Below the pieces are notes generated by a model, which made no database searches, was not told the origin of the DNA, and was given only the letters and a program-made list of their open reading frames with translations. A program made the position numbers and the translations under genes. Shown in pieces: positions 1 through 8,043 of a stretch of DNA of 64,000 bases (its first letter is position 1; each line of letters begins with the position of its first letter). Source of the stretch: Moorella glycerini (lineage in GTDB: Bacteria; Bacillota; DSM-521; Neomoorellales; Neomoorellaceae); contig NZ_CP046244.1 in assembly GCF_009735625.1 (NCBI RefSeq), positions 1,798,001 to 1,862,000 of the forward strand, written 5' to 3'.

Positions 1-1
1 G

Positions 2-1270
2 CCGGAGGATGAATTAAGGGAACTCCAGGTGGAGCGCCTCCAGGCGACGGTCAAAAGGGCCTTTTTTAACGTTCCCTTTTACCGTAAGGCCTTCCAGGCC
101 ATTGGAATAGAACCGGGCGATATCAAGAGCCTGGATGATCTCCAGAAATTACCTTTTACCACCAAACAGGATTTACGGGACAATTATCCCTTCGGCATGT
201 TTGCCGTGCCCATGAGCGAAGTGGTGCGCATCCACTCCTCATCCGGTACGACAGGGAAACCGACGGTGGTCGGTTATACCCGCCATGATATTGACGTCTG
301 GGCCGAGCTCATGGCCCGGGCCCTGGTTTGCGGCGGGACAACCCGGCACGATATTATCCAGAACGCCTATGGTTACGGCCTCTTTACCGGCGGCCTGGGG
401 ATTCATTATGGGGCGGAACGCCTGGGCGCATCTGTTATCCCTATCTCCGGTGGTAATACCAGGCGCCAGATAATGATCATGAAGGATTACGGCAGTACGG
501 TTCTTACCTGTACTCCCTCTTATGCCCTGCATATTGCCGAGGTAATGGCCGAGATGGGTATCAGCCCGGAGGAGTTAAAACTCCGCTGCGGTATTTTTGG
601 TGCCGAACCCTGGTCGGAAAACATGCGCCAGGAGATCGAGAAACGGTTAGGGATCAGCGCTGTTGATATTTACGGACTGAGCGAAGTTATCGGTCCCGGC
701 GTAGGCATTGAGTGCCAGGAGAAGAACGGCCTGCACATTTTTGGCGACCACTTCCTGGTAGAAGTCATCGACCCGGTAACGGAAAAACCGGTGCCGCCGG
801 GACAGCTGGGCGAGCTGGTCATTACGTCCCTAACTAAAGAGGCCCTGCCGGTCATCCGCTACCGGACCAGGGACATTACCAGCCTGATCCCCGGGACGTG
901 TTCCTGCGGTCGCACCTACGTCCGGGTGGCCCGCTTCACCGGGCGGACGGATGACATGCTCATTATCCGCGGGGTCAATGTCTTTCCCTCCCAGGTGGAG
1001 AGCGTCCTGCTGGAAATGGGCGGTACCGAGCCCCATTACCTCCTCATTGTCGACCGCCAGGGAGCCCTGGACACCCTGGAGGTCAAGGTGGAGGTTTCGG
1101 ACTCCCTTTTCTCCGATAAAGTCCGGGGCCTGGAGGAACTGGAAAAACGGCTGGTCAATGAGCTGGAAAGCACCCTGGGCATCAGCGTAAAAGTCACCCT
1201 GGTGGAGCCCAAAACCATTGAGCGCAGCGAGGGGAAAGCAGTCAGGGTGATTGACAAGCGGAAGATATGA
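2..1270 (+). CDS. paaK: Phenylacetate-CoA ligase (adenylate-forming), 5' end outside window
   Basis: AMP-forming aryl-CoA ligase that activates phenylacetate or related aryl acids to CoA thioesters. The reading frame is open to the first base of the window and already codes for family-typical sequence ([13 protein letters not shown]) before the first possible GTG at 29, so the gene starts upstream and is partial. Visible motifs are the ATP-binding loop [15 protein letters not shown], the core motif [11 protein letters not shown], the hinge [13 protein letters not shown] and a C-terminal lid domain ending near [11 protein letters not shown]. It lies 14 bp before an ACT-domain gene. In anaerobes this pair often follows indolepyruvate:ferredoxin oxidoreductase genes, which would place it in aromatic amino acid metabolism; that context is not visible here. 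Confidence 0.9.
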   Translation, partial: PEDELRELQVERLQATVKRAFFNVPFYRKAFQAIGIEPGDIKSLDDLQKLPFTTKQDLRDNYPFGMFAVPMSEVVRIHSSSGTTGKPTVVGYTRHDIDVWAELMARALVCGGTTRHDIIQNAYGYGLFTGGLGIHYGAERLGASVIPISGGNTRRQIMIMKDYGSTVLTCTPSYALHIAEVMAEMGISPEELKLRCGIFGAEPWSENMRQEIEKRLGISAVDIYGLSEVIGPGVGIECQEKNGLHIFGDHFLVEVIDPVTEKPVPPGQLGELVITSLTKEALPVIRYRTRDITSLIPGTCSCGRTYVRVARFTGRTDDMLIIRGVNVFPSQVESVLLEMGGTEPHYLLIVDRQGALDTLEVKVEVSDSLFSDKVRGLEELEKRLVNELESTLGISVKVTLVEPKTIERSEGKAVRVIDKRKI

Positions 1271-1284
1271 GGGGAGGCGCGTCT

Positions 1285-1716
1285 ATGAAAATCAAACAGC
1301 TCTCGGTATTCCTGGAGAACAAGTCGGGCCGGCTGGCGGCAGTAACGCGCCTGCTGGCCGGGCAGGGGATCAACATCCGCGCCCTGTCCATTGCCGACAC
1401 TTCTGACTTTGGCATCTTACGCCTCATCGTCAACGATCCAGAACAGGCCTACGCCGTCCTGAAAGAAGCGGGTTTCACCGTCAGCCTCACCGAGGTCCTG
1501 GGGGTGGAGATGCCGGACAGGCCCGGGGGCTTGAGTAACATCCTGTCCATCCTGGAAGAAGCAGGCATCAACATCGAATACCTCTATGCCTTTATCGGTA
1601 AGGGCGATAACGGCGCCCTGGTGATCTTCCGCGTCGAAGAGCTAGATAAAGCTATTACGATTCTCCAGGATAAGGGAATTACTATTGTGGAGGGTGAAAA
1701 GATCTACCGCCTCTGA
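1285..1716 (+). CDS. Tandem ACT-domain protein
   Basis: A 143-residue protein made of two ACT domains (about 1-66 and 70-143). ACT domains are small ligand-binding modules, usually sensing amino acids, and there is no catalytic domain here. The first begins IKQLSVFLENKSGRL and the second VEMPDRPGGLSNILSILEEAG, both with the usual glycine at the strand-helix turn. I chose ATG 1285 because a GGGGAGG ribosome-binding site lies 6-14 bases upstream; an in-frame start at 1267 would overlap the ligase stop. It probably forms one transcript with the preceding phenylacetate-CoA ligase and may act as its amino-acid-responsive regulator (inference). Confidence 0.85.
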   Translation: MKIKQLSVFLENKSGRLAAVTRLLAGQGINIRALSIADTSDFGILRLIVNDPEQAYAVLKEAGFTVSLTEVLGVEMPDRPGGLSNILSILEEAGINIEYLYAFIGKGDNGALVIFRVEELDKAITILQDKGITIVEGEKIYRL

Positions 1717-1790
1717 AGATCCTACCTATCCCTCCCCAGTATTATGAAGCATTCCTGTAATGAATTAAGGTAGGTGTTGCCAATAAAAAA

Positions 1791-1841
1791 GCCTCCTGGT
1801 AAAAAAATAATAGACCAAAACAAACAAACCCACCAGGAGGC
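1791..1841 (+). promoter_or_regulatory. Hairpin sequestering the transposase ribosome-binding site
   Basis: Perfect 10-bp inverted repeat: GCCTCCTGGT (1791-1800) and ACCAGGAGGC (1832-1841). The 3' arm contains the AGGAGG Shine-Dalgarno sequence (1835-1840) of the IS110 transposase. RNA covering both arms should block translation of the transposase. Confidence 0.75.
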
Positions 1842-1851
1842 GAGAAACCGA

Positions 1852-3129
1852 ATGAATGAAGTGCAAAAGAAATTACTGGTCCATGGAGAAGTGATAATTG
1901 TCGGGATCGACGTAGCCAAGCACAATCACTGGGCACGGATCTATAACCAAATCGAACTGGATGTGGTCAAACCCTTCAAGTTTCATAATAGCAAAGAAGG
2001 CTATTATCGTCTAGTGGCAAAAATGGAAGAAGCCAAAGAAAAAGCCAGGGCAACAAAAGTAGTAATCGGCATGGAGCCCACCGGCCACTACTGGAAACCC
2101 TTAGCATGGTTTCTCCAGGAGCAGGGTTATACAGTAGTGATAGTCAATCCCTATCACGTCAAAAGGCGGAAAGAGGAAGTAGATAACTCCCCCACCAAGA
2201 ACGACCGAAAAGACGCCGGGATAATAGCCAAAGTAGTCAAGGACGGGAATTTCCTCCACTGCCTTTTGCCCAAAGGAAAATATGCCGAACTAAGGAACCT
2301 GACCGTAACCCGGCGGCAGCAACGCCGGAAACTAAACAGCGCCTTAAACCAACTCCAGGCCATCCTGGACGAATACTTCCCCGAGCTGGGGCAAGTATTC
2401 AAAAACCTGTTAGGCAAAGCAGCCCAATGGGTCTTAAGGAACTGTCCCTTCCCCAGGTTAATATTAGCCTATAAACTCGAAGAATTAGCCACTGCATTAA
2501 AAGAAGCCAGTAACCACCGGGTAGGGATGAAAAGAGCCCAGGCCCTCTACCAGACGGCCCAGGGGTCCATAGGAGTAACCGAAGGATTAACCGGAGCCCA
2601 ACACAAGCTAAACGCCTGCCTGGACGAAATAGCCTTTTACCAGAAGCAAATCGAGCAAACAGAAGCAGCCATGGCCGATATTTTGGCAGGAATAGATATC
2701 GCAGGCAATTTATTAAGCATCCCCGGTATAGGCCTGGTAACAGTAGCCGGCTTTTTAGGCGAAATAGGCGATCCCCAAAATTACGAGCACTGGAAGCAAA
2801 TCCAAAAACTCGCCGGACTGAACTTAAGCGAACAAAGTTCCGGGCAGAAGAACGGGCAAAGCAAAATATCCAAACGCGGGCGAGCCGAATTAAGGAACCT
2901 GTTATACCAAGCCAGTCTAACTCTAGTAGCCAAGAACCGTGAATTTAAAGCGTTGTACCACTACTTCCTGACCAGGCGGGAAAACCCCTTAAAGAAAAAG
3001 CAGGCCTTAATAGCCATAGCCGTAAAATTGCTACGGGTGATGTACGGCCTGGCCAGGAAGAAAGAAAACTACGACTCTGACAAAGTGTTAGGCGACTATC
3101 GCCGCGCCCAATTACAGCAAGCAGCTTAA
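1852..3129 (+). CDS. IS110-family transposase (DEDD recombinase)
   Basis: A 425-residue DEDD transposase. The N-terminal RuvC-like domain shows GIDVAKHNHWARI near residue 20 and the acidic block KNDRKDAGII near residue 120. The C-terminal Transposase_20 domain shows LLSIPGIGLVTVAGFLGEIG and then SKRGRAELRNLLYQAS, the region that carries the catalytic serine in this family. I chose ATG 1852 (AGGAGG 11 bases upstream) over an in-frame 1774 start that would read through the hairpin. It is full length for the family, with no frameshift, so probably active. In this family recombination is guided by an RNA made from a non-coding end of the element. Confidence 0.93.
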   Translation: MNEVQKKLLVHGEVIIVGIDVAKHNHWARIYNQIELDVVKPFKFHNSKEGYYRLVAKMEEAKEKARATKVVIGMEPTGHYWKPLAWFLQEQGYTVVIVNPYHVKRRKEEVDNSPTKNDRKDAGIIAKVVKDGNFLHCLLPKGKYAELRNLTVTRRQQRRKLNSALNQLQAILDEYFPELGQVFKNLLGKAAQWVLRNCPFPRLILAYKLEELATALKEASNHRVGMKRAQALYQTAQGSIGVTEGLTGAQHKLNACLDEIAFYQKQIEQTEAAMADILAGIDIAGNLLSIPGIGLVTVAGFLGEIGDPQNYEHWKQIQKLAGLNLSEQSSGQKNGQSKISKRGRAELRNLLYQASLTLVAKNREFKALYHYFLTRRENPLKKKQALIAIAVKLLRVMYGLARKKENYDSDKVLGDYRRAQLQQAA

Positions 3130-3477
3130 GTAAAAACCCAAACACAAGGTAAAAAGTCTTGGGTGGGGGAAGCCATATCATCTCCATAAGGGCATAGACC
3201 CTGCTTGTAAGTACTGGCACAACCCACCCGCCCTCAAAAGGCCGAACGAAGGAATGAAACAGGGCATAGACCCCGGGAGACATGATAGGGTAGCCGAGGG
3301 CAAGAAGTGGTGAGGGTAACTGCCCAAGACTTAAAGATTAAACCATCGTCTTGTTGTTGTGGACGATGATGGAGGCTTAGTCTGCCCTTTTGGACTTCAT
3401 CATAAAAAATGAAAATCTAAGAGAGCAGGAGATTTAACGAGCTAGAAGCAAATTATTGAGATAGGAGATGAAACTAA
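3130..3477 (+). other. Non-coding 3' region of the IS110 element; candidate guide-RNA locus
   Basis: No plausible gene lies in these 348 bp. Visible structure: a 12-base direct repeat GGGCATAGACCC at 3190-3201 and 3262-3273, and a stem-loop with arms CATCGTC (3344-3350) and GACGATG (3362-3368) around an 11-base T/G-rich loop. IS110-family elements encode a structured bridge/seeker RNA in a non-coding end; this is the larger of the two non-coding flanks here, so it is the likelier site. The RNA itself is inference. The last part also supplies the ribosome-binding site of hisC. Confidence 0.4.
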
Positions 3478-4581
3478 GTGGCCACTGCACCTCAATGCCG
3501 GGAAGCCATCCTGGCCATTAAGCCCTACGTACCCGGTAAACCCATTGAAGAAGTCCAGCGGGAACTGGGAGTTAAGGACGTAATTAAACTGGCATCTAAT
3601 GAGAATCCCCTGGGTCCCTCGCCGGATGCCGTCCAGGCTTTACGGGAGGCCAGCGAGAGGGTTTACCTGTACCCGGACGGAAACTGTTATTACCTGAAAA
3701 ATGCCCTGGCGGAGAAACTGGGTGTTTCCCCGGAAAACATCATTGTGGGCAACGGAACTGATGAGATCTTAAAAATGCTGGCCGAGGCCTACGTTAACCC
3801 CGGGGATGAAATAGTCGTCGCCGACCCTACTTTCTCCGAGTATGAGTTTGCCGCCCAGGTCATGGCCGGTCGAGCTATCAAGGTGCCCTGCCGTAGTTTC
3901 CGCCATGACCTGAAGGCCATGGCCGCAAGCTTAACCCCACGGACAAGACTGGTCTTCGTATGTAACCCCAACAACCCCACGGGAACCATTGTCGGCCAGG
4001 TGACCCTGGACAGCTTTTTAAAGGAAGTACCCCCTTCCGTCCTGGTGGTTCTGGATGAAGCCTATGCCGATTATGTAACGGCCGAGCACTATCCTGATAG
4101 CCTGGCCTATATCCGCCGCGGGCGGGCCAACGTCATTGTCCTGCGCACCTTCTCGAAAATTTACGGCCTGGCGGGCCTGCGGGTGGGCTACGGTGTGGCC
4201 GTGCCGGAGATTATCAGGAACCTGAACCGGGTGCGGGAGCCCTTTAACGTTAATCTCCTGGCCCAGGCGGCGGCCATTGCCGCCCTCAAGGATGAGGCCC
4301 ATCTCAAGAAGAGCCGGGAGGTAAATACTGAGGGCAAACAGTACCTCTACGAACAGTTTACAGCCCTGGGCTTGCAATATGTACCTACAGAAGCCAATTT
4401 CATCTTTGTCGACATCCAGCGGGACAGCCGCGCCGTTTTCCAGGAGCTTTTAAAAAGAGGTGTGATTGTCCGTACCGGCGATATCTTTGGCTATGATACT
4501 TACCTGCGGGTGACGATAGGTACACGGCGGCAAAATGAACGCTTTATCCAGGACCTGCGGGAAGTTTTGGGTCAGGCGTAA
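3478..4581 (+). CDS. hisC: Histidinol-phosphate aminotransferase
   Basis: PLP-dependent class I/II aminotransferase of histidine biosynthesis, converting imidazole-acetol phosphate to histidinol phosphate with glutamate; it may also act on aromatic keto acids. 367 residues, normal for the family. Visible motifs are IKLASNENPLGPSP near the N-terminus, NPNNPTG, the aspartate of VLDEAYADY, and the PLP-binding lysine in TFSKIYGLAGLRVGYG (about Lys227). Start GTG 3478 follows GGAGA by about 11 bases. No other his gene is adjacent. The IS110 element now sits upstream, so its original promoter may be displaced. Confidence 0.92.
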   Translation: MATAPQCREAILAIKPYVPGKPIEEVQRELGVKDVIKLASNENPLGPSPDAVQALREASERVYLYPDGNCYYLKNALAEKLGVSPENIIVGNGTDEILKMLAEAYVNPGDEIVVADPTFSEYEFAAQVMAGRAIKVPCRSFRHDLKAMAASLTPRTRLVFVCNPNNPTGTIVGQVTLDSFLKEVPPSVLVVLDEAYADYVTAEHYPDSLAYIRRGRANVIVLRTFSKIYGLAGLRVGYGVAVPEIIRNLNRVREPFNVNLLAQAAAIAALKDEAHLKKSREVNTEGKQYLYEQFTALGLQYVPTEANFIFVDIQRDSRAVFQELLKRGVIVRTGDIFGYDTYLRVTIGTRRQNERFIQDLREVLGQA

Positions 4582-4594
4582 AAATCAGGAATAT

Positions 4595-4650
4595 ATCCCT
4601 CCTTTCCTTGATATTTATGTTATAGCAGGATTGAAAGGAGGGATTTTTTT
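4595..4650 (+). terminator. Terminator-like hairpin overlapping the next gene's ribosome-binding site
   Basis: Perfect 12-bp inverted repeat: ATCCCTCCTTTC (4595-4606) and GAAAGGAGGGAT (4633-4644), 26-base loop, followed by a run of seven Ts. It lies 13 bp after hisC and looks like an intrinsic terminator. The 3' arm contains the AAGGAGGG Shine-Dalgarno of the lipoprotein gene that starts at TTG 4649, so the same structure would also hide that site. Confidence 0.7.
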
Positions 4651-5257
4651 GCGGGCAGGCAGGTGCTTAGCAGTTGCAGTGAGCTTGTTGCTTGTAGTTG
4701 CTCTGGCGAGCGGGTGCGGTTTAACAGACAGGTTGACAGGCAAGTCACGGTCCCAGGTCCAGGTCCAGTTGCCGCCGCCGGAAACCAGCACACCGGCAAC
4801 CGGGGCCGAGGTAAAGAAAGAAAACACCAAAACTACCCAGGTTGTCCTCTATTTCAGCGACCCTACCGGGAATTACCTGGTGGCCGAGAAACGCACCATC
4901 CCGCTGGTAGAGGGTATTGCCCGGGCAACCATTGAGGAACTGATTAAAGGCCCGGGACCGGGTTCGCAGCTCCTGCCGACTATTCCCAAGGGGACGGTCC
5001 TGAAAGATATCAACATTCGCCCCGACGGATTGGCCAGGGTAGATTTCAGCAAGGAACTGGTGGCCAACCACAGCGGCGGCTCCCTGGGAGAAAGTTTAAC
5101 CGTCTTTTCTATCGTCAATACCCTGACCCAGTTTCCAACGGTCAAGCAGGTCCAGTTCCTGGTGGACGGCCAGTATGTTAAAACCATTGCCGGCCATGTC
5201 GATGTCTCGGCAGCCATGAGCCGTAATGAAAGCCTGATCAAAAAGGAAGCCCAGTAA
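4649..5257 (+). CDS. GerMN-domain lipoprotein
   Basis: A 202-residue exported lipoprotein. The N-terminus has a charged start (RAGR), a hydrophobic stretch and the lipobox LASGC near residue 21. A Q/P/T-rich linker leads to one GerMN domain (about 60-195), seen in VVLYFSDPTGNYLVAEKR, IEELIKGPGPGS and VNTLTQFPTVKQVQFLVDG. GerMN domains occur in sporulation/germination lipoproteins such as GerM and in cell-wall proteins. I chose TTG 4649, which has AAGGAGGG 5 bases upstream; the frame is open back to 4535 inside hisC, but that would hide the signal peptide. The next gene is a cell-wall amidase, which fits an envelope role. Confidence 0.8.
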   Translation: MRAGRCLAVAVSLLLVVALASGCGLTDRLTGKSRSQVQVQLPPPETSTPATGAEVKKENTKTTQVVLYFSDPTGNYLVAEKRTIPLVEGIARATIEELIKGPGPGSQLLPTIPKGTVLKDINIRPDGLARVDFSKELVANHSGGSLGESLTVFSIVNTLTQFPTVKQVQFLVDGQYVKTIAGHVDVSAAMSRNESLIKKEAQ

Positions 5258-5280
5258 GCATTTGTTTAAAAGTGTCAAAT

Positions 5281-5315
5281 AAATGGTGCCTCTCCGGGCA
5301 CCATTTTTGTTTTTT
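5281..5315 (+). terminator. Intrinsic terminator after the GerMN lipoprotein gene
   Basis: Perfect 10-bp stem AAATGGTGCC (5281-5290) / GGCACCATTT (5297-5306), 6-base loop, followed by a T-rich tail. Confidence 0.9.
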
Positions 5316-5405
5316 CAACAAAAAAAGGCCACTGCGGGAGGAAAGGAACTGCGGCGCAGCGAATACTATGTTAGCCGCAAAAAATGAAAGGAGAAAGGAA
5401 GGGTG

Positions 5406-7325
5406 ATGGACAGGCGCATATCGACCGGCCGGACAGGCTTTTTATTGTTACTGCTGGTGTTAATGTACATATTAACGCTGGGTATAAAGGCCCTGCCGGC
5501 CGTAGCCAGCCCCGGTGTTACCCTCATCCTCAACGGCACCCGCGTAGACCCGGCAGTACCGCCTTATATTGACAGCAATGGGCGCACCATGGTACCACTG
5601 CGCTTCGTTATGGAGTTTATGGGTGCCAGGGTTGACTGGGTAGAAGACGAACAGGGTATTGTCATACGCCGGGGGGCAACAACTTTAAAAATGTGGATTG
5701 GTAGCCGCCGGGCCTATGTAAATGGACAGGCCTTTCTGCTGGATACCACGCCGGTTTTAAAGGGTAACACGACCATGGTGCCGGTCCGTTTCATCTCCCA
5801 GGCCTTTGGCGGGCAGGTAGAATGGGATGCTACCTCCCAGACAGTCAGGATCACCCTGGGAACAGTTTCGAGTGCCAAGCAGGTGCGCCTGACGGGTAGC
5901 TATGTTAATATCCGCTCCGGCCCGGGGCTGGATTATAATATCATCGATGTCCTCCCCCTGGGGACGGTACTCAAGTTAATAGAAGAGATTACCGGGTGGT
6001 ACCGGGTACAGTTAAATGGCGGCCGGCAGGGCTGGGTTGCAGCTGCCTATGCCGAGCCGGTCTATGATAATAACGATAATAACCCGCAGCAGGGCAACAA
6101 CCCGCCCCCGGCCGGAAACAACCCCTCAGGCGGCACTCAACCTCGGGGGGAAAACCCGTCCTCTGGTGACGGCCAGCCGCCAGCCGGTCAACCCCTGGGC
6201 CTGGCGGTTATCGGCAGCCGGCCGGTAGCAATTTTGGCCGGCCCGAGCCCGGTGGAAAAACAGGTGGATACGGCCGCCGCCGGCAGCAAACTGCCTATCT
6301 GGCAGAAAAAGGGTGACTGGTGGCAGGTGGAAATGGCTAACGGCCAACGCGGCTGGCTGGCCAGCGCCCTGGCCGCCTTTGCGCCCTACGAACCGCCGGG
6401 AGGTGAGCCTGGTGGCCAACAGCCCGGCCTTCGCATTACCGGCATGACAGTAGCACCTGCAGGCGATGCCCTTCAGGTTACCATTAAAGCCAGCGGGATT
6501 TTTACTTATAAAACCTCCCGTTGGGAAAATCGCCTTATTGTCGACGTGCCCGGCGCCGTCCTGGCCGTACCGAAAGGGCAGGAAACGGTGGAGGTTAACC
6601 GTTCTCCCCTGGCCAGGGTCCGTTTGGGCCAGTTTACGGGGGACACTGTTCGCATCGTCTTTGATCTTACCGGGGCCGCCAGGCTGAGAGTCAAATCGGC
6701 TGACAAGAGCGGTACGATCTTTCTTATAGAGAAGCCATCACTTAATGGCAGTAAGATAGTCATTGATCCCGGTCACGGTACAGATACGAATGGCGCTGAT
6801 CCTGGTGCCATTGGCCCTACCGGGGTTAAGGAAAAGGACGTCAACTTGGCTATGGCTCAGAAACTTGCCGCCCTGCTTCGCAGTGCGGGGGCCAGCGTTT
6901 ACCTCACCCGCAATGGCGAGACCTGCCCCTATACCCTGGCGGGCCGGGCCTATTACGCCAATGATCTGGGTGCCGATCTTTTTATCAGCATCCACTCCAA
7001 TGCTTCCTATAGCCCTGACGCTTCCGGCACGTCCACCTATTTCTATGCCCCGCCGGACACGGCTCTCGGGCAGCAAAGGGAAGAGCGCCGGCGCCTGGCT
7101 GCTACCATCCAGGCTGCCCTGGTAACAGCCACCGGGCGGAAAGACCTGGGTGTGCTGGAAGCCAATTTCTCGGTCTTACGCAATACCGACATGCCCTCGG
7201 TACTGGTAGAGGCAGCCTTTATTTCCAACCCCACCGAGGAACAGCTTTTGAATAGCCCGGCTTTCCAGGCCAGGGTAGCGGAGGGTATTTTTAAGGGGAT
7301 CAGTGCCTACTTTGACGGTAATTAA
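5406..7325 (+). CDS. Multidomain N-acetylmuramoyl-L-alanine amidase
   Basis: Secreted peptidoglycan hydrolase that cleaves the bond between N-acetylmuramic acid and L-alanine; 639 residues from ATG 5406 (GTG 5403 is adjacent). Domain order: signal/transmembrane segment (about 11-35); copper-amine-oxidase-N-like domain (about 38-155, with RTMVPLRFVMEFMGA and TTMVPVRFISQAFGG); SH3 domain (about 160-220, NIRSGPGLDYN); an N/P/G/Q-rich linker; a second, weaker SH3-like domain (about 265-325); an AMIN domain (about 345-430); and a C-terminal Amidase_3 domain with zinc ligands in DPGHG, KEKDVN and SIHSNAS and catalytic Glu in VEAAFISNP. The wall-binding modules suggest a septal or sporulation-related role (inference). 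Confidence 0.9.
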   Translation: MDRRISTGRTGFLLLLLVLMYILTLGIKALPAVASPGVTLILNGTRVDPAVPPYIDSNGRTMVPLRFVMEFMGARVDWVEDEQGIVIRRGATTLKMWIGSRRAYVNGQAFLLDTTPVLKGNTTMVPVRFISQAFGGQVEWDATSQTVRITLGTVSSAKQVRLTGSYVNIRSGPGLDYNIIDVLPLGTVLKLIEEITGWYRVQLNGGRQGWVAAAYAEPVYDNNDNNPQQGNNPPPAGNNPSGGTQPRGENPSSGDGQPPAGQPLGLAVIGSRPVAILAGPSPVEKQVDTAAAGSKLPIWQKKGDWWQVEMANGQRGWLASALAAFAPYEPPGGEPGGQQPGLRITGMTVAPAGDALQVTIKASGIFTYKTSRWENRLIVDVPGAVLAVPKGQETVEVNRSPLARVRLGQFTGDTVRIVFDLTGAARLRVKSADKSGTIFLIEKPSLNGSKIVIDPGHGTDTNGADPGAIGPTGVKEKDVNLAMAQKLAALLRSAGASVYLTRNGETCPYTLAGRAYYANDLGADLFISIHSNASYSPDASGTSTYFYAPPDTALGQQREERRRLAATIQAALVTATGRKDLGVLEANFSVLRNTDMPSVLVEAAFISNPTEEQLLNSPAFQARVAEGIFKGISAYFDGN

Positions 7326-7349
7326 TTTTACCGCTAATTAGCCCCATGA

Positions 7350-7386
7350 GGGAGCCTGCAGTGACTTGCAGGCTCCCTGCTTCTTT
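7350..7386 (+). terminator. Intrinsic terminator after the amidase gene
   Basis: Perfect 11-bp stem GGGAGCCTGCA (7350-7360) / TGCAGGCTCCC (7367-7377), 6-base loop, short interrupted T tail. Confidence 0.8.
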
Positions 7387-7430
7387 GTTACAATGGGGGA
7401 GCAACGGCAACCTGCTGAGGGGGGATACCG

Positions 7431-7958
7431 GTGCTGGCCCTGGTAGGGGGGTATTTTTTAATTTTTTTGGCCCGGGTTACCGATGTCAGCCTGGCTACTT
7501 TAAGAATGCTCCTTTTAGTCAGGGGCAAACGCTTTTATGCTGCCGGTATCGGGCTCTTTGAAGTTACCATCTATGTACTGGCTTTAAAATATGTAGTTGA
7601 CCGCTTAAACGATCCGGCAAGCCTTATTTTTTACGCCATGGGCTTTGCCACCGGAAATATTGTTGGTAGTCTCATTGAAGAAAAGGTGGCCCTGGGGCAG
7701 GTGACGGTCCAGGTAATTACCCTCCATAATCCCCTTGAACTGGCCGAAACTTTGCGGGCAGCCGGTTTCGGGGTTACCATAACTGAGGGCCAGGGCCGGG
7801 ATGGGTGCCATCCCATTTTAAACCTTAATTTTCCCCGTAGACAGTTAAATACAATCCAGCAAATGGTAAATCATTGGGATCCAGGTGCCTTTGTAGTTGT
7901 CCATGAAGCAAGAACTTCTCATGGCGGTTTTTGCCGCTACCGCCGTAAAGGGAAATAA
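7431..7958 (+). CDS. DUF2179/UPF0316 membrane protein
   Basis: A 175-residue protein with three hydrophobic N-terminal segments (about 2-20, 28-50 and 58-78), including the family-typical ARVTDVSLATLRMLLLVRG. A soluble C-terminal DUF2179 domain follows (about 90-170; VQVITLHNPLELAETLRAAGFGVT). Function is unknown; DUF2179 domains are small ligand-binding modules at the end of membrane proteins. Start GTG 7431 has GAGGGGGGAT 5-14 bases upstream. It sits alone between a terminator and murI. Confidence 0.8.
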   Translation: MLALVGGYFLIFLARVTDVSLATLRMLLLVRGKRFYAAGIGLFEVTIYVLALKYVVDRLNDPASLIFYAMGFATGNIVGSLIEEKVALGQVTVQVITLHNPLELAETLRAAGFGVTITEGQGRDGCHPILNLNFPRRQLNTIQQMVNHWDPGAFVVVHEARTSHGGFCRYRRKGK

Positions 7959-8043
7959 GCATTAACAGTGAACCTGCAAGCATATAATATGAGGTACTGG
8001 TCTTTATATTTAAGATAAGGACCTCGATAAGGAGTTGAGGGCG

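Larger units (their letters stand above)
1722..3440 (+). mobile_element. IS110-family insertion sequence (ends not resolved)
   Basis: The element is inferred from the DEDD-type transposase at 1852-3129 and the long non-coding flanks between the ACT gene and hisC. IS110/IS1111 elements usually lack terminal inverted repeats and target duplications, and I found neither, so both ends are approximate. About 135 bp lie upstream of the transposase and about 350 bp downstream. The longer 3' non-coding end resembles the IS1111 subgroup arrangement (inference). It separates the ligase/ACT pair from hisC. Confidence 0.6.

Noticed and set aside
1722-3440. Target duplication or terminal repeats for the IS110 element
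   Set aside because: No convincing direct or inverted pair flanks the transposase; expected for the family, so ends are left approximate.
4535-4651. Longer start of the GerMN lipoprotein inside hisC
   Set aside because: It would bury the signal peptide and lipobox; TTG 4649 has a strong ribosome-binding site.
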